From contig NZ_VRTY01000009.1 in NCBI RefSeq assembly GCF_008017455.1, positions 26,066 to 90,065 of the forward strand: 64,000 nucleotides of DNA, in the 5' to 3' direction. Below the pieces are notes generated by a model, which searched no databases, was not told the DNA's origin, and saw nothing but the letters and a program-made list of their open reading frames with translations. Shown piece by piece: positions 7,745 to 16,663 of this stretch. The position numbers and the translations under genes are program-made. Each line of letters opens with the position of its first letter. Position 1 is the first letter of the stretch. Source of the DNA: Pontibacter qinzhouensis (lineage in GTDB: Bacteria; Bacteroidota; Bacteroidia; Cytophagales; Hymenobacteraceae).

Positions 7745-8428
7745 TTAAAGTATGATATATAAGGCAATAAAGAACAGCAACTGTACCAGGTAAACATAAG
7801 GTGCTACCGGGTTTTTCTTATAAAAATTAAACTTCTGAAATAAAACCTGCAGCAGCAGCGACAACCCAAACCAGTCTCTGAAGTTAGAGAGCGGAATGAC
7901 TTGCTCGTGCCAGCTCCAGAAATCGTAGGTTATGGCAACAGGCTCCAGGAAATAATCGAGCAGCACCAGCAGCATGGCTCCTGTTATGGCCTTCAGGAAC
8001 CAGTGCAGGGGCAGTTTATGCACCATGGTACCGGTAGCGTACACCAGCATGAGCCAGTTTACACCAATTAGCAACGGCACCTCCCATAGCTTTGTGCCAA
8101 GAGTACTGCCATAGCTATAGTTCCCGAAAATGAAGCCAGTATGCACTCCCAGCACTTCGGCCAAAAAGCCCGCCGCGAACACCAGAAAAGCAAATACCAG
8201 GAACCTGCTCGTGTAGCCTTTATGAAAGCTAAACAGCAGCACGTTGGTTAGCAGCAGGTTGAGTGGCGTAAGCGACTGAAAGTATTCGGGCCTGCCACTA
8301 AGGCCAAGGCCCCAGAAACCCACCGCATGAAAAATTACCAGCACGCCAACCGCCAGTGGCAGCCCATACTTTTTCAGGAACAGCCGGGGTGCTTTGTTTT
8401 TCGAAACCTGGAATGTTGTATCTGGCAT
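7745..8428 (-). CDS. cruF: Carotenoid biosynthesis protein, CruF-like 1',2'-hydratase
   Basis: The 227-residue membrane protein has about seven hydrophobic segments and the family pattern of the CruF/DUF422 carotenoid hydratases (GVHTGFIFGNYSYGS near 95-110 and LDYFLEPVAITYDFWSW near 160-176, with acidic residues inside the membrane). CruF adds water to the psi end of gamma-carotene or lycopene-type carotenoids. It starts 5 bases after the crtD stop, indicating one operon: desaturase then hydratase. Together they would make 1'-hydroxy-3',4'-didehydro carotenoids of the saproxanthin/myxol/flexixanthin kind. Confidence 0.85.
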   Translation of the reverse strand: MPDTTFQVSKNKAPRLFLKKYGLPLAVGVLVIFHAVGFWGLGLSGRPEYFQSLTPLNLLLTNVLLFSFHKGYTSRFLVFAFLVFAAGFLAEVLGVHTGFIFGNYSYGSTLGTKLWEVPLLIGVNWLMLVYATGTMVHKLPLHWFLKAITGAMLLVLLDYFLEPVAITYDFWSWHEQVIPLSNFRDWFGLSLLLQVLFQKFNFYKKNPVAPYVYLVQLLFFIALYIIL

Positions 8429-8433
8429 CTGTT

Positions 8434-9912
8434 TTAAGCTTTTTCTGATTCAGGAACCAGCTCCCCTACAATTTTTGCGGAGAGCAGGCAAAGTGGTATA
8501 CCGCCGCCCGGGTGTACACTGCCACCACAAAAATACAGCCCCCTGATGCGCCCACTGAAATTTGGGTGACGCAGAAAAGCTGCCATGCGGTTGTTGGAAC
8601 TGCTGCCATACAGGGCACCGGCAAAGGAAGAAGTCTGCTGCTCTATAAGGAGCGGGTCGAGCACCTGCTCGCAGGCTATGAGTGGCTCGAGCGGCACTTG
8701 CAGCATACTGCCAAGTTTGTTTAAAACAGCAGTGCGGGTGGCAGCAATTAGCTGTTGCCAGTTCTGCCCCTGGTTATGCGGCACATTAACCATTACAAAC
8801 CAGTTCTCGCAACCTGCAGGAGCATCGGTCGGGTCTAGTTTAGAGGAAATGTTCACATAAACGGTAGGGTCTGGCGCAATGGTTTTGTGTTGAAATATAT
8901 GCTCAAACTCTTCTTTGTAGTTCTGGCTGAAGAAGATGTTGTGCAGGTGCAGCTCCGGGAATGCCCGTTGTATACCCCAGTAAAAGATTAATGCGGAACT
9001 GGACCGCGGCTGCTGCAATGTTTTTTCGGGTGCCGGCTGGTCGGGCAGCAGTTTGCGGTACGTGGGCACTACATCCATGTTACTGACCACTACAGCTGCC
9101 TGGTAAGCGCCGTTGTGGGTTTCTACGCCTGTAACAGCACCGGCTGCTGTTGTTATGCGCGTTACCTGCTCGTTGTACCGGAACGTAACACCTAACTCCT
9201 CTGCCAGCTTTACCAGACTGGCGGCTATAGCGTAAATGCCTCCTTTGGGGTAAAAAGCTCCTATGTTATGCTCCAGGTGAGGAATCAGGTTTAAAGTACC
9301 GGGTGCCTGGTAGGGGTCGGAGCCGTTGTAGGTGGCAAACCGATCGAGGAGCTGCACAAAGCGCGGGTCCTGAAACAGCTTCTGGTTAGCGGCGTGCATG
9401 TTGGTGGTTAGGCCGAGGTCGGAGAGGCAGCCAATCGCCTTCAGCACATCGGGGCTCAGATAGGTACCAGCCTTGTGCAGCGACTTGTGCAGAAATGTAT
9501 CGGCGGTGCCCTTGTAGAGTCGGGCGCTTTTTGCCAGTGCCTGCTGCACCGCTTTAGCCGGTACGCCCAGTTGCTGCTCTGCTTCTTCAGCAAACTGCGC
9601 CGGGTCGGCATAGGCTTTTAAGGCACTCCCATCTGGCCAGAAATAATGTGTTACCGGGTCGAGGCGTGTATACCTGAAGTAGGAGGCAGGCGTGCGACCA
9701 GCCAATGTAAACAGCTCATCGACGAGGTGGGGCAGTGTGAACAGCGAAGGCCCTGCATCGAAACGGTAGCCTTGCAGGTTAAACTGCTGCATTTTGCCGC
9801 CGAACGTAGTGTTTGCCTCCAGCACTGTTACCTGGTAGCCCTTTACGGCCAACCGAATGGCAGCGGCTATGCCTCCTATTCCTGAACCTACTACAATGGC
9901 TGTTTTCTTCAT
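8434..9912 (-). CDS. crtD: Carotenoid desaturase, CrtD-like (phytoene desaturase family)
   Basis: An FAD-dependent CrtI-family enzyme of 492 residues. The dinucleotide-binding motif VGSGIGGIAAAIRL begins about residue 8, followed by GYQVTVLEANTTFGGKM; the C-terminal FAD motif YFCGGSVHPGGGIPLCLLSA is typical of the family. The open frame extends ten codons upstream, but the Met at 9912 places the GxGxxG at the normal distance. Coupling to cruF favours 1-hydroxycarotenoid 3,4-desaturase (CrtD) over phytoene desaturase; the motifs alone cannot separate them. No phytoene synthase or cyclase is in the window, so the pathway must be completed elsewhere. Confidence 0.85.
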   Translation of the reverse strand: MKKTAIVVGSGIGGIAAAIRLAVKGYQVTVLEANTTFGGKMQQFNLQGYRFDAGPSLFTLPHLVDELFTLAGRTPASYFRYTRLDPVTHYFWPDGSALKAYADPAQFAEEAEQQLGVPAKAVQQALAKSARLYKGTADTFLHKSLHKAGTYLSPDVLKAIGCLSDLGLTTNMHAANQKLFQDPRFVQLLDRFATYNGSDPYQAPGTLNLIPHLEHNIGAFYPKGGIYAIAASLVKLAEELGVTFRYNEQVTRITTAAGAVTGVETHNGAYQAAVVVSNMDVVPTYRKLLPDQPAPEKTLQQPRSSSALIFYWGIQRAFPELHLHNIFFSQNYKEEFEHIFQHKTIAPDPTVYVNISSKLDPTDAPAGCENWFVMVNVPHNQGQNWQQLIAATRTAVLNKLGSMLQVPLEPLIACEQVLDPLLIEQQTSSFAGALYGSSSNNRMAAFLRHPNFSGRIRGLYFCGGSVHPGGGIPLCLLSAKIVGELVPESEKA

Positions 9913-10086
9913 GAAACCGAATGTACATGCTTTTTCCTCCACTCAAAACTGCTTTAAGCCGGAAAGGTTTTAGAAGTCAGCAATTTTTGGCTTCTGCAGG
10001 AAAATCTAAAATATGTTACCTTAAATTTTCCAGAATCTGGCATCCACTAAAAAGTGTAGTGGCTATGCGAGCAGTTACACCGGTTT

Positions 10087-10143
10087 ACCCTTGGCGTAAA
10101 ATTAGCTATTTCGCTTTGGAAGGCTGTTTTTATTTAAATAATT
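10087..10143 (-). repeat. 57-bp intergenic element, copy 4
   Basis: On the minus strand: AATTATTTAAATAAAAA, GCCTTCCAAAGC, right box GCCAAGGGT. Lies in the gap between the crtD start and the SRPBCC stop. Confidence 0.72.
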
Positions 10144-10185
10144 GGCAGCTTGCTGGTTGTTTTGAGGAATGAAGTGCCTGCTGGC

Positions 10186-10620
10186 TTAGTTAAACATGCG
10201 TTTATACACCGGTTTCCGGCTGCCGAACTGCAGCACCATCATGGGGTAAAGCAGGGCATCCAGGGCTTTAAACCTGGTGCGGTATTCGATAATATCGTGA
10301 ATAATGGCACCATCTCCTTCTTTGGTTACCAGGTGTTTGTGCCGCCAGTAGCGCAAAGGTGTTGGCACCTCCAGCCCTTCGTCCACAAAATAGGCCGCTG
10401 TATCTGTTATGGCACGCTCAGTTATCAGGCTGGTCCATCTAAAAGTTCTGAACCCTGTCAGCAGTTCCACCTCCACCACATCGCCGGGGTAACTCCCATC
10501 GAAGCGCAGCAGCCGCAGCCGGGGGTAGGGTGGCGAAAGCTTTCGGAACAAGCTCTCGTCGAAGCCATTGAAAACAGAAAGGTAATCTTGCTTAACGGAG
10601 GTGCGGAGGTGCAAGTGCAT
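10186..10620 (-). CDS. SRPBCC (START/Bet v1-like) superfamily protein
   Basis: From the Met at 10620 the protein is 144 residues, beginning MHLHLRTSV as in related proteins; the frame is open 16 codons further up, but that extension has no family resemblance. Recognisable features are LLRFDGSYPGDVVEVEL (beta strands) and a C-terminal DIIEYRT...LLYPMMVLQFGSRKPVYKR region, which matches uncharacterised SRPBCC proteins I recall beside carotenoid or photolyase genes of Bacteroidota. The fold forms a hydrophobic ligand pocket. It is the first gene upstream of crtD on the same strand, so a link to isoprenoid or pigment handling is plausible, not shown. Confidence 0.72.
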   Translation of the reverse strand: MHLHLRTSVKQDYLSVFNGFDESLFRKLSPPYPRLRLLRFDGSYPGDVVEVELLTGFRTFRWTSLITERAITDTAAYFVDEGLEVPTPLRYWRHKHLVTKEGDGAIIHDIIEYRTRFKALDALLYPMMVLQFGSRKPVYKRMFN

Positions 10621-10764
10621 AGGTAGGTTTGGGTTAGAGCGTATGAGATTAACTGACTTGCATAACAACAGTAGTTGCAGAAAGGTTTGCTAACTGTTTC
10701 TGTACCAGGTTAAAAGCAGAAATTACCTGGCTAAATGCCTGGTGCTTAGCCAGCGGGGAGTTTC

Positions 10765-10821
10765 AATTTTTCTAATGAAAATAGCCTTCAGAAGCTTTTA
10801 CAGCTATTTTTTGCCAAGGGT
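10765..10821 (+). repeat. 57-bp intergenic element, copy 5
   Basis: Left box variant CAATTTTTCTAATGAAAA (the TTA of the box is TTT), GCCTTCAGAAGC, right box GCCAAGGGT. Lies between the SRPBCC start and the SNF2 terminator. Confidence 0.75.
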
Positions 10822-10836
10822 AAAGGGTGTTTACAC

Positions 10837-10875
10837 AAAAAAAAGCCTCTGCAGCTACCAGGCATGCAGAGGCTT
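10837..10875 (-). terminator. Terminator of the SNF2 helicase gene
   Basis: Inverted arms AAGCCTCTGC (10843-10852) and GCAGAGGCTT (10866-10875) with an A-run on the plus strand at 10837-10844 that becomes the U-tract for minus-strand transcription. Confidence 0.85.
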
Positions 10876-10897
10876 CTACTTAAAAAGAACCTTGTTG

Positions 10898-13834
10898 TTA
10901 ACTCAACAGGTTGTCGATGTCTTCTTTGGTGAGGCTCTTCATGACGGTTTCGTCGGTGCTGATCAGGTCGGTTACCAACTGAATTTTTCGCCCTTGCAGC
11001 GCCAGTATTTTTTCTTCTACGGTATCTTTCGAAATAAACTTGTAGGCAAACACCTGATTTTTCTGCCCAATGCGGTGGGCTCTGTCTACAGCCTGTGCCT
11101 CTACAGCCGGGTTCCACCAGGGGTCCAGTATAAACACATAGTCTGCTGCTGTCAGGTTTAAGCCTACGCCACCTGCCTTCAGCGAAATCAGGAATACTTG
11201 TATGGCGGCATCTGTCTGGAAACGCTCTACCTGCTGCTGCCTGTTTTTGGTGTTACCATCCAAGTAGGCATAGGTTATCTCCCGCTCATCTAAGGCGTGC
11301 TTTATAATTTCGAGGTGCTTTACAAACTGACTGAATATAAGGACCTTGTGGCCTTTGCACACCACACTCTTTGTCATCCGCAGCACCTCTTTCAGCTTAC
11401 CAGATTCTCCTTCGTACCCTTCGTCGGTCATAAGCGGGTGGTTGGCGATCTGGCGCAGTTTGGTGAGGCCCTGCAAGAGCATAAACTGGGTGTTGCCTGG
11501 GCCATGTTCCTCCAGGTTCGTCAGTATTTTGTTGCGGTAATACGATTTTGTTTCTTCGTAGGCATGTTCCTGCTCCTCTGTCATTTTGCAGAAACTAATG
11601 TTCTCCACTTTCTCAGGGAGCTCTGTTGCCACCTGCGACTTGTGCCTGCGCAGTATAAAGGGTTTTATCAGGGCATGTAGTTTCCTTATCTTCTGCTCAT
11701 CTTTCTCCTTCTCGATCGGTTTCAGGAACTCATTGCGGAAAAAGTGCTGGTTGCCAAGCAGACCCGGGTTAATAAACGACATCTGCGACCACAGGTCCAT
11801 GGTACTGTTTTCTACTGGCGTACCTGTCAGGATCAGGCGGTAACGCGATTTTAACGAACGCACCGAACGCGAGGTATTGGAATCGGGGTTTTTTATAGCT
11901 TGCGACTCATCCAGGATGATATAATCGAAGTAGTAATTCTTTAGGATACCTGCATCCAGCCGCACAATACCGTAGGAGGTTAGCACCACATCGTAGTTCT
12001 TAAACTGCTCCACGTCTTTGTCGCGGTAGGTGCCGGTGTAGGAGAGCACGCGCAGATTTGGCGTAAACTTCTGAGCTTCGTTCTGCCAGTTGTAAATGAG
12101 CGAGGTAGGCATAACCAGCAGTGTGGCTGAATCTGCCCCATGCTCTTTGCGGTGCTGCAGCATAGCCAACGCCTGTACCGTTTTACCAAGGCCCATGTCA
12201 TCGGCCAGGCAACCTCCAAACTTGTAGTCTTTTACAAAGTGCAGCCAGTTGTAACCGGCCTTCTGGTACGGGCGCAGTTCGCCTCTAAACCCGGCAGGCA
12301 AGGGCTTGTCTTCTATTACCTCAAACTCGCGGAGTTTTTCGAGCTTGCGGCTCATGGTAACAGTTGCTAGGCTGCCATTCTGCAGGTCGTTTACCAGGGC
12401 CATGTGGTGCTTCTTCAGCGTGAGCAGTTGGTCGCCTTCCGAAAAAGCGAACAGCTCAATATATTGCGTAAACCACTCTTCCGGAATAATGGCAATTTGC
12501 CCGTTTGGCAGCACAAACTCGTTGTTCTTAGTAAGAATATGCGATTTGAGTTTAATAAACGGTATCGAAAACTCCCCAAACTGCACTTTACCATAAATAT
12601 CGAACCAGTCATTGTTTTCGGTGATACCTACGCTTACAGATATTTCGCCAATAAAATAGTTTTTGGCGCTCTTCTCCGATTGGCGTACAATAAACCCAAG
12701 CTGTTCCAGCTCCTGCAGGTGGCTGTTGAGCCACGAAAAGGCCGAGCTTTTTTCTAAAACCGCTTTGCCATTCTTTACTTCCAGAGCTCGTTTCGATAGT
12801 TCCTTTATAAACTCCTTCTCATGGTTTACATCCCGGATCAGCCGATGGAACACATACGAGTCAGCAGTTTTTTCCATGCTCACACTTACGCGTTTCAGCT
12901 CCTGTGTCTCCACCATGTGGTCTCCGTACAGAAACGACAGGTTAAACAGAATTTTATCAGCAGAAACCTGCCGGTCTTGTCTGGCCTCTGAGTTGTTGCC
13001 GTTTAGGGCGGGCAATGTAAGCGCATCTGCAGCCCGCAACTCAGAGAAGGTCAGGTACGGGTTAGGCTTGTATTTCTGCGACCTGATATCGAAGCCTTTG
13101 GCATACACATCAAACGACTCGACCAGTGGCACCACAAATTTGCTGTAGTAGTTGTCTTCTACAGATCGGGGTATCACAATAAATTTTTTATTTAGGAATG
13201 GCTGCAGCTTTTTGCCGTCTATAGGCTTGTCGAAACCATAAATTGTATCGTTTAGCAGCAGCCAGGCAGGCTCATAGCCAACCAAAGTAGCATGCCGGTA
13301 CTGAAACTCGAGTTTCTGACCAGCATATTTTATAGTCGGGAAATAATGCGTATTGCTCTCGTTGCGCATAAAATGAAAAAGCACAGTGGCTTTTTCGGGC
13401 GCCATGGTAATGCGCTTCCAGGTAGGCTCTCCGTCTTTGCCCATAATAAACGTCGTTTTGCCCTTCAGCAGGTCCAGAATCTTGCTCATCCGGACCTGAA
13501 TGTAATGATGAATTTCTTCCTGAAGCCCTTTGTCGCCTTTCTCCGGATCGTATACTTTCAGGAAAAAGTCAACTGGTGTTAATTTTTTGACGGAGAATTT
13601 TTTGAGAACTGCATCCTGTTGAATCTGATCGATGAGCGGAATCAGTTTAAAGTCTTTCTCATCGAGTCGAGATGCAAATTCTTTGGCATTTTTAGCCGAG
13701 ATGTTTTGGTGCTGAAGTGTTAACTGCCCTTTGCCATTTACCTGTATCACAAACGATTCGAACAGGTAACCAAGGTACTCGTGTTCGAAAAGAGAATAAA
13801 CTATCTGAAAAGGTTGGGTTGTGTAAACGTTCAT
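10898..13834 (-). CDS. SNF2-family DEAD/DEAH-box helicase
   Basis: A 978-residue protein. The C-terminal half is a complete SNF2 ATPase: DDMGLGKT (Walker A, about 545), DESQAIKN (DExx box, about 640), LTGTPVENS, the helicase C region with SQFVKHLEIIKHALDE and YLDGNTKNR, and DRAHRIGQ (motif VI, about 920). The N-terminal 500 residues are a long accessory region, as in bacterial HepA/RapA-like or SWIM-less SNF2 proteins. It should translocate on double-stranded DNA and remodel protein-DNA complexes; no nuclease or methylase domain or defence neighbours are present, so a defence role is not supported. A TATTTTTG box lies 24 bases upstream. Confidence 0.93.
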   Translation of the reverse strand: MNVYTTQPFQIVYSLFEHEYLGYLFESFVIQVNGKGQLTLQHQNISAKNAKEFASRLDEKDFKLIPLIDQIQQDAVLKKFSVKKLTPVDFFLKVYDPEKGDKGLQEEIHHYIQVRMSKILDLLKGKTTFIMGKDGEPTWKRITMAPEKATVLFHFMRNESNTHYFPTIKYAGQKLEFQYRHATLVGYEPAWLLLNDTIYGFDKPIDGKKLQPFLNKKFIVIPRSVEDNYYSKFVVPLVESFDVYAKGFDIRSQKYKPNPYLTFSELRAADALTLPALNGNNSEARQDRQVSADKILFNLSFLYGDHMVETQELKRVSVSMEKTADSYVFHRLIRDVNHEKEFIKELSKRALEVKNGKAVLEKSSAFSWLNSHLQELEQLGFIVRQSEKSAKNYFIGEISVSVGITENNDWFDIYGKVQFGEFSIPFIKLKSHILTKNNEFVLPNGQIAIIPEEWFTQYIELFAFSEGDQLLTLKKHHMALVNDLQNGSLATVTMSRKLEKLREFEVIEDKPLPAGFRGELRPYQKAGYNWLHFVKDYKFGGCLADDMGLGKTVQALAMLQHRKEHGADSATLLVMPTSLIYNWQNEAQKFTPNLRVLSYTGTYRDKDVEQFKNYDVVLTSYGIVRLDAGILKNYYFDYIILDESQAIKNPDSNTSRSVRSLKSRYRLILTGTPVENSTMDLWSQMSFINPGLLGNQHFFRNEFLKPIEKEKDEQKIRKLHALIKPFILRRHKSQVATELPEKVENISFCKMTEEQEHAYEETKSYYRNKILTNLEEHGPGNTQFMLLQGLTKLRQIANHPLMTDEGYEGESGKLKEVLRMTKSVVCKGHKVLIFSQFVKHLEIIKHALDEREITYAYLDGNTKNRQQQVERFQTDAAIQVFLISLKAGGVGLNLTAADYVFILDPWWNPAVEAQAVDRAHRIGQKNQVFAYKFISKDTVEEKILALQGRKIQLVTDLISTDETVMKSLTKEDIDNLLS

Positions 13835-13857
13835 GCCAAAAACTAAGTGATGGACAT

Positions 13858-13865
13858 CAAAAATA
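13858..13865 (-). promoter_or_regulatory. Predicted -7 promoter box (TATTTTTG) for the SNF2 gene
   Basis: The plus strand reads CAAAAATA, giving TATTTTTG on the minus strand, a match to TAnnTTTG, 24 bases before the ATG at 13834. Confidence 0.5.
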
Positions 13866-13957
13866 ACGCTAAATCAACTATTTTCCTAGAAAAATCTGCC
13901 TTTTCACTAACTATAGCTTGTTATTTATAAATATTTATAAAGTGCTAACCAACAAGC

Positions 13958-15181
13958 TTATATATTCTCAGTTACCGACATAGAGGCTGCTTTATAAGCT
14001 GGCCTGATGGAAACTAACAACGTGATAATTACGATGGCCAGCCCGGTAAATACAAAATCACTTACCTGCATTTTAACTGGGTAAGAGTCAACAATAGAGG
14101 TGGCCATTCCCATCGAAACCAAGCCGAAGCTTTCCTGCAGGTTGCACACCAGCATACCCAACGAGAGCCCATACGTGGCACCAATAAAGGCAACCAAGGC
14201 CCCTTCGAACAGGAAAATATTACGGATAGTTGTTGCCGTAGCTCCCATAGAGGCCAGTATGGCGATATCTTTTTTCTTATCTATTACGAGCATCGACAGG
14301 GAGAAGAAGATGTTGAGGGAGGCTATAAGCAGAATGAAGGCGAACGTAATAAACACGAACAGCTTCTCGACCTTTACGGCACGCAGCAAACTGGTGTGCT
14401 GCTCATCGCTGTTCTGCACCAGAAACGCCGAACCCAATGTGGCTTGCAAGGCTTTTTTTACGGTTTCTATCTTTTCTCCCTCCTCTACTTTAATTTCGAG
14501 GGAGGTACGCCGCCTGCCATACTCCAGCAGTTCTTCGGCAAAATTAAGCGGCACAAACACATAGGCATCGTCGTATTGCCGTTCTATGGCAAACACGCCG
14601 CCCGGCCTTATGGGCAAACTGTTAAACGAGCCTTCGGGGTTTAGCGGGTTAAACTTAGTGTTGCGCGGGTACAGAAACTGCAGCGACACAAACTGGTTAG
14701 ATGGCCTGATGGAGAGCTGGTACTGCACGCCACGCCCCACCACAGCGAAAAACTCATCGTTGCGATAAAGTTCAAAGTTGCCCTCCACAATGGCAGAATC
14801 GATCTTATTCTGTTGAAAAAAGTTCTCGCTTACTCCTTTTACCTTCACCACCATCTGGCGGTCGTTGTAGCGCAGCAGGGCATTGTCTTCTATCACTTCC
14901 GATACCACAGCCACGCCTGGGGTGCGGCGAATGCGGTTCATAAACTCGGTATCGGTTTCAAACGATTTGCCCTCTACCACCGATATTTTCAGGTCCGGGT
15001 CGAAGCTGCTGTAGATGGCCCGGATAAGGTCTTCGAGGCCGTTGAATACGGAGAGTACAATAATCAGGGCCATGGTGCCTACGGCTACCCCGATCATGGC
15101 GATATTGGAGATGATACTGATGATGTTCCTCTTCTTTCTGGAGAAAAAATATCGTTTCGCTATCAGAAAAGGTACATTCAT
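13958..15181 (-). CDS. FtsX-like ABC transporter permease (LolC/LolE type)
   Basis: A 407-residue inner-membrane protein. One membrane segment lies near the N-terminus (IISIISNIAMIGVAVGTMALIIVLSVFNG), followed by a periplasmic domain of about 220 residues and three further segments in the C-terminal FtsX domain (about 275-400). The opening FLIAKRYFFSRKKRNIISIIS is characteristic of lipoprotein-releasing system permeases, which pull lipoproteins from the inner membrane towards LolA. The matching ATPase (LolD) is not in the window. It is the third gene after rbfA and the methyltransferase, separated by a 132-bp phrase-repeat gap. Confidence 0.87.
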   Translation of the reverse strand: MNVPFLIAKRYFFSRKKRNIISIISNIAMIGVAVGTMALIIVLSVFNGLEDLIRAIYSSFDPDLKISVVEGKSFETDTEFMNRIRRTPGVAVVSEVIEDNALLRYNDRQMVVKVKGVSENFFQQNKIDSAIVEGNFELYRNDEFFAVVGRGVQYQLSIRPSNQFVSLQFLYPRNTKFNPLNPEGSFNSLPIRPGGVFAIERQYDDAYVFVPLNFAEELLEYGRRRTSLEIKVEEGEKIETVKKALQATLGSAFLVQNSDEQHTSLLRAVKVEKLFVFITFAFILLIASLNIFFSLSMLVIDKKKDIAILASMGATATTIRNIFLFEGALVAFIGATYGLSLGMLVCNLQESFGLVSMGMATSIVDSYPVKMQVSDFVFTGLAIVIITLLVSIRPAYKAASMSVTENI

Positions 15182-15313
15182 TGGCTGATTGTTAGTTGCT
15201 GGTTGCTAGTAGCTATTTGTTAAATTGTTAACCTGCTAAATGGTTGAGTTTAATAGTTATTATGTACTCTGTAGGGCGAATTAACAATTCAACAATCATC
15301 AACCAACAATCAA
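15182..15313. repeat. AT-rich phrase repeat, long
   Basis: TTGGCTGATTGTTAGTTGCT, TTGTTAAATTGTTAACC and AAATGGTTGAG at one end, then AACAATTCAACAATCATC and AACCAACAATCAATT at the other. The two halves are roughly inverted. Sits inside the rbfA-ftsX gene row. Confidence 0.5.
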
Positions 15314-16123
15314 TTACTTCCAGGCTTTCACGATCAGGCCTGTGCCGGATGCGTGGTTACCGTTAACGTCCATCCAGTTCAGCAGCAGGCATACCGGGAA
15401 AGTAACCAGGTAGTAGAACGGCAAAAGCAGGAAGAAGATTTTAGATACGCCCAGCATCTGCAATGGGTACTTCATAGAGAGTCGCCACGACACCTGCCCT
15501 GGTTTACCATACGAGTACCGCGCCTCCACTCTACGGAAACCGGCACGCTGCAGTTTACCGTGTATCTCCTGTATGCCATAGCCATCGCGCACGTGCTCTT
15601 CAATAAAAGAGCTTTCGTCGCCACTATGCACATCGGAGCCGCCCTGGTCGGAAGGGGTAGAAATAATGAGCATGCCACCAGACCGGAGCGAGGCGTGAAT
15701 GTTTTTGAACACCTGCACATCTTCCTCTATGTGCTCCATTACATCCACAGAAAGTACCAGGTCGAAGCTGTTGGGTTGCCGGAACTGTACCAGGTCTGCG
15801 ATGCGGAACACTACATTCTGGCGGTCGATAGCTCTGAAAAAACGGTTGCTGTCTGATACCTGCTCTTCTTTTACATCTACGGCCAATACGCTCCACTTAT
15901 TGCTCATGCTCGTCAGGAAGTAAGTGTACTGCCCGAAACCAGAACCGGCATCGAGTATGTACTGCTCTTTTTCTTTACGGGTTACAGCCCAGGCTTTGAG
16001 CTCTTTGTGCACGTGCCAGGCACGCAGCAGCAGCAGGTCGAGCAGGTGGTAAAATATGCGTCTAAGAAAAGGGGTCTGGTTGAACACGTCGCCCAGAATC
16101 CGCTTTATCGGATCATACTGCAT
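15314..16123 (-). CDS. Class I SAM-dependent methyltransferase
   Basis: A 269-residue protein. Motif I is LDAGSGFGQYTYFL (about 56-69), followed by an acidic turn at the end of strand 2 (VLAVDVKEEQV) and FDLVLSVDVMEHIEED, the Methyltransf_11/23 pattern. The C-terminal 80 residues include a hydrophobic segment (KIFFLLLPFYYLVTFPVCLLL) that could attach it to the membrane. The substrate is unknown. It starts 18 bases downstream of rbfA, so both are probably co-transcribed; no specific link to ribosome maturation is proposed. Confidence 0.85.
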   Translation of the reverse strand: MQYDPIKRILGDVFNQTPFLRRIFYHLLDLLLLRAWHVHKELKAWAVTRKEKEQYILDAGSGFGQYTYFLTSMSNKWSVLAVDVKEEQVSDSNRFFRAIDRQNVVFRIADLVQFRQPNSFDLVLSVDVMEHIEEDVQVFKNIHASLRSGGMLIISTPSDQGGSDVHSGDESSFIEEHVRDGYGIQEIHGKLQRAGFRRVEARYSYGKPGQVSWRLSMKYPLQMLGVSKIFFLLLPFYYLVTFPVCLLLNWMDVNGNHASGTGLIVKAWK

Positions 16124-16141
16124 AAATGAGGCGTTGCAAGG

Positions 16142-16561
16142 CTAGCGGGTGGTGTTTTCGTCTTCTTCGTCTTCAGAAGCATCCTCGTTTTCGGCATCGT
16201 TCTCGTTGGCAGGAGGTATTTCCAGGCCGGAGAATAACTTATCCATCTGGGCAGCATACTCGGCGCTGTCATCGAGGTAAAATGCCAGAGCCGGTATTAC
16301 CCGCACCTGGTTCTTGATGCGCTGCGCCAGGTGGTGACGAAGGGTTTTGGTGTTTTCCTTTATCTCATGCAGCACCGCTTTGTTGTCGGTAGTCATCAGG
16401 AGACTCAGGTACACACGCGCCAGCCCCAGATCGGGAGATACACGCACCACACTAACTGATATATAGGCCCCTCCGAAAAGATGCGGCACTTCCCTCTGGA
16501 AGATGTCGGCCAGCTCTTTCTGAATGAGGCGTGAGAATTTCTGTTGTCTTTTACTTTCCAT
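16142..16561 (-). CDS. rbfA: Ribosome-binding factor A
   Basis: From the Met at 16561 the protein is 139 residues, beginning MESKRQQKFSRLIQKELADI as RbfA proteins do; the frame has four extra codons upstream. It carries the KH-like fold (VVRVSPDLGLARVYLSLL, KNQVRVIPALAFYLDDSAEYAAQMDKL) that binds the 30S subunit during 16S rRNA 5' end maturation. The last 30 residues are a run of Glu, Asp and Asn, an acidic tail. First gene of a minus-strand row with a methyltransferase and an FtsX permease. Confidence 0.95.
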   Translation of the reverse strand: MESKRQQKFSRLIQKELADIFQREVPHLFGGAYISVSVVRVSPDLGLARVYLSLLMTTDNKAVLHEIKENTKTLRHHLAQRIKNQVRVIPALAFYLDDSAEYAAQMDKLFSGLEIPPANENDAENEDASEDEEDENTTR

Positions 16562-16663
16562 ACGAAGATGCAAATATCATATTAATTTCGCATTTTTACC
16601 CCAAAAGTAGCTTACTCATTTCGGAGAAGGTACGTTTATCTCGCTTTCTAACTCTAATAACTC

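Noticed and set aside
10898..13834. SNF2 helicase as part of a defence island
   Set aside because: No nuclease, methylase, phospholipase D or other defence gene is nearby; neighbours are housekeeping genes.
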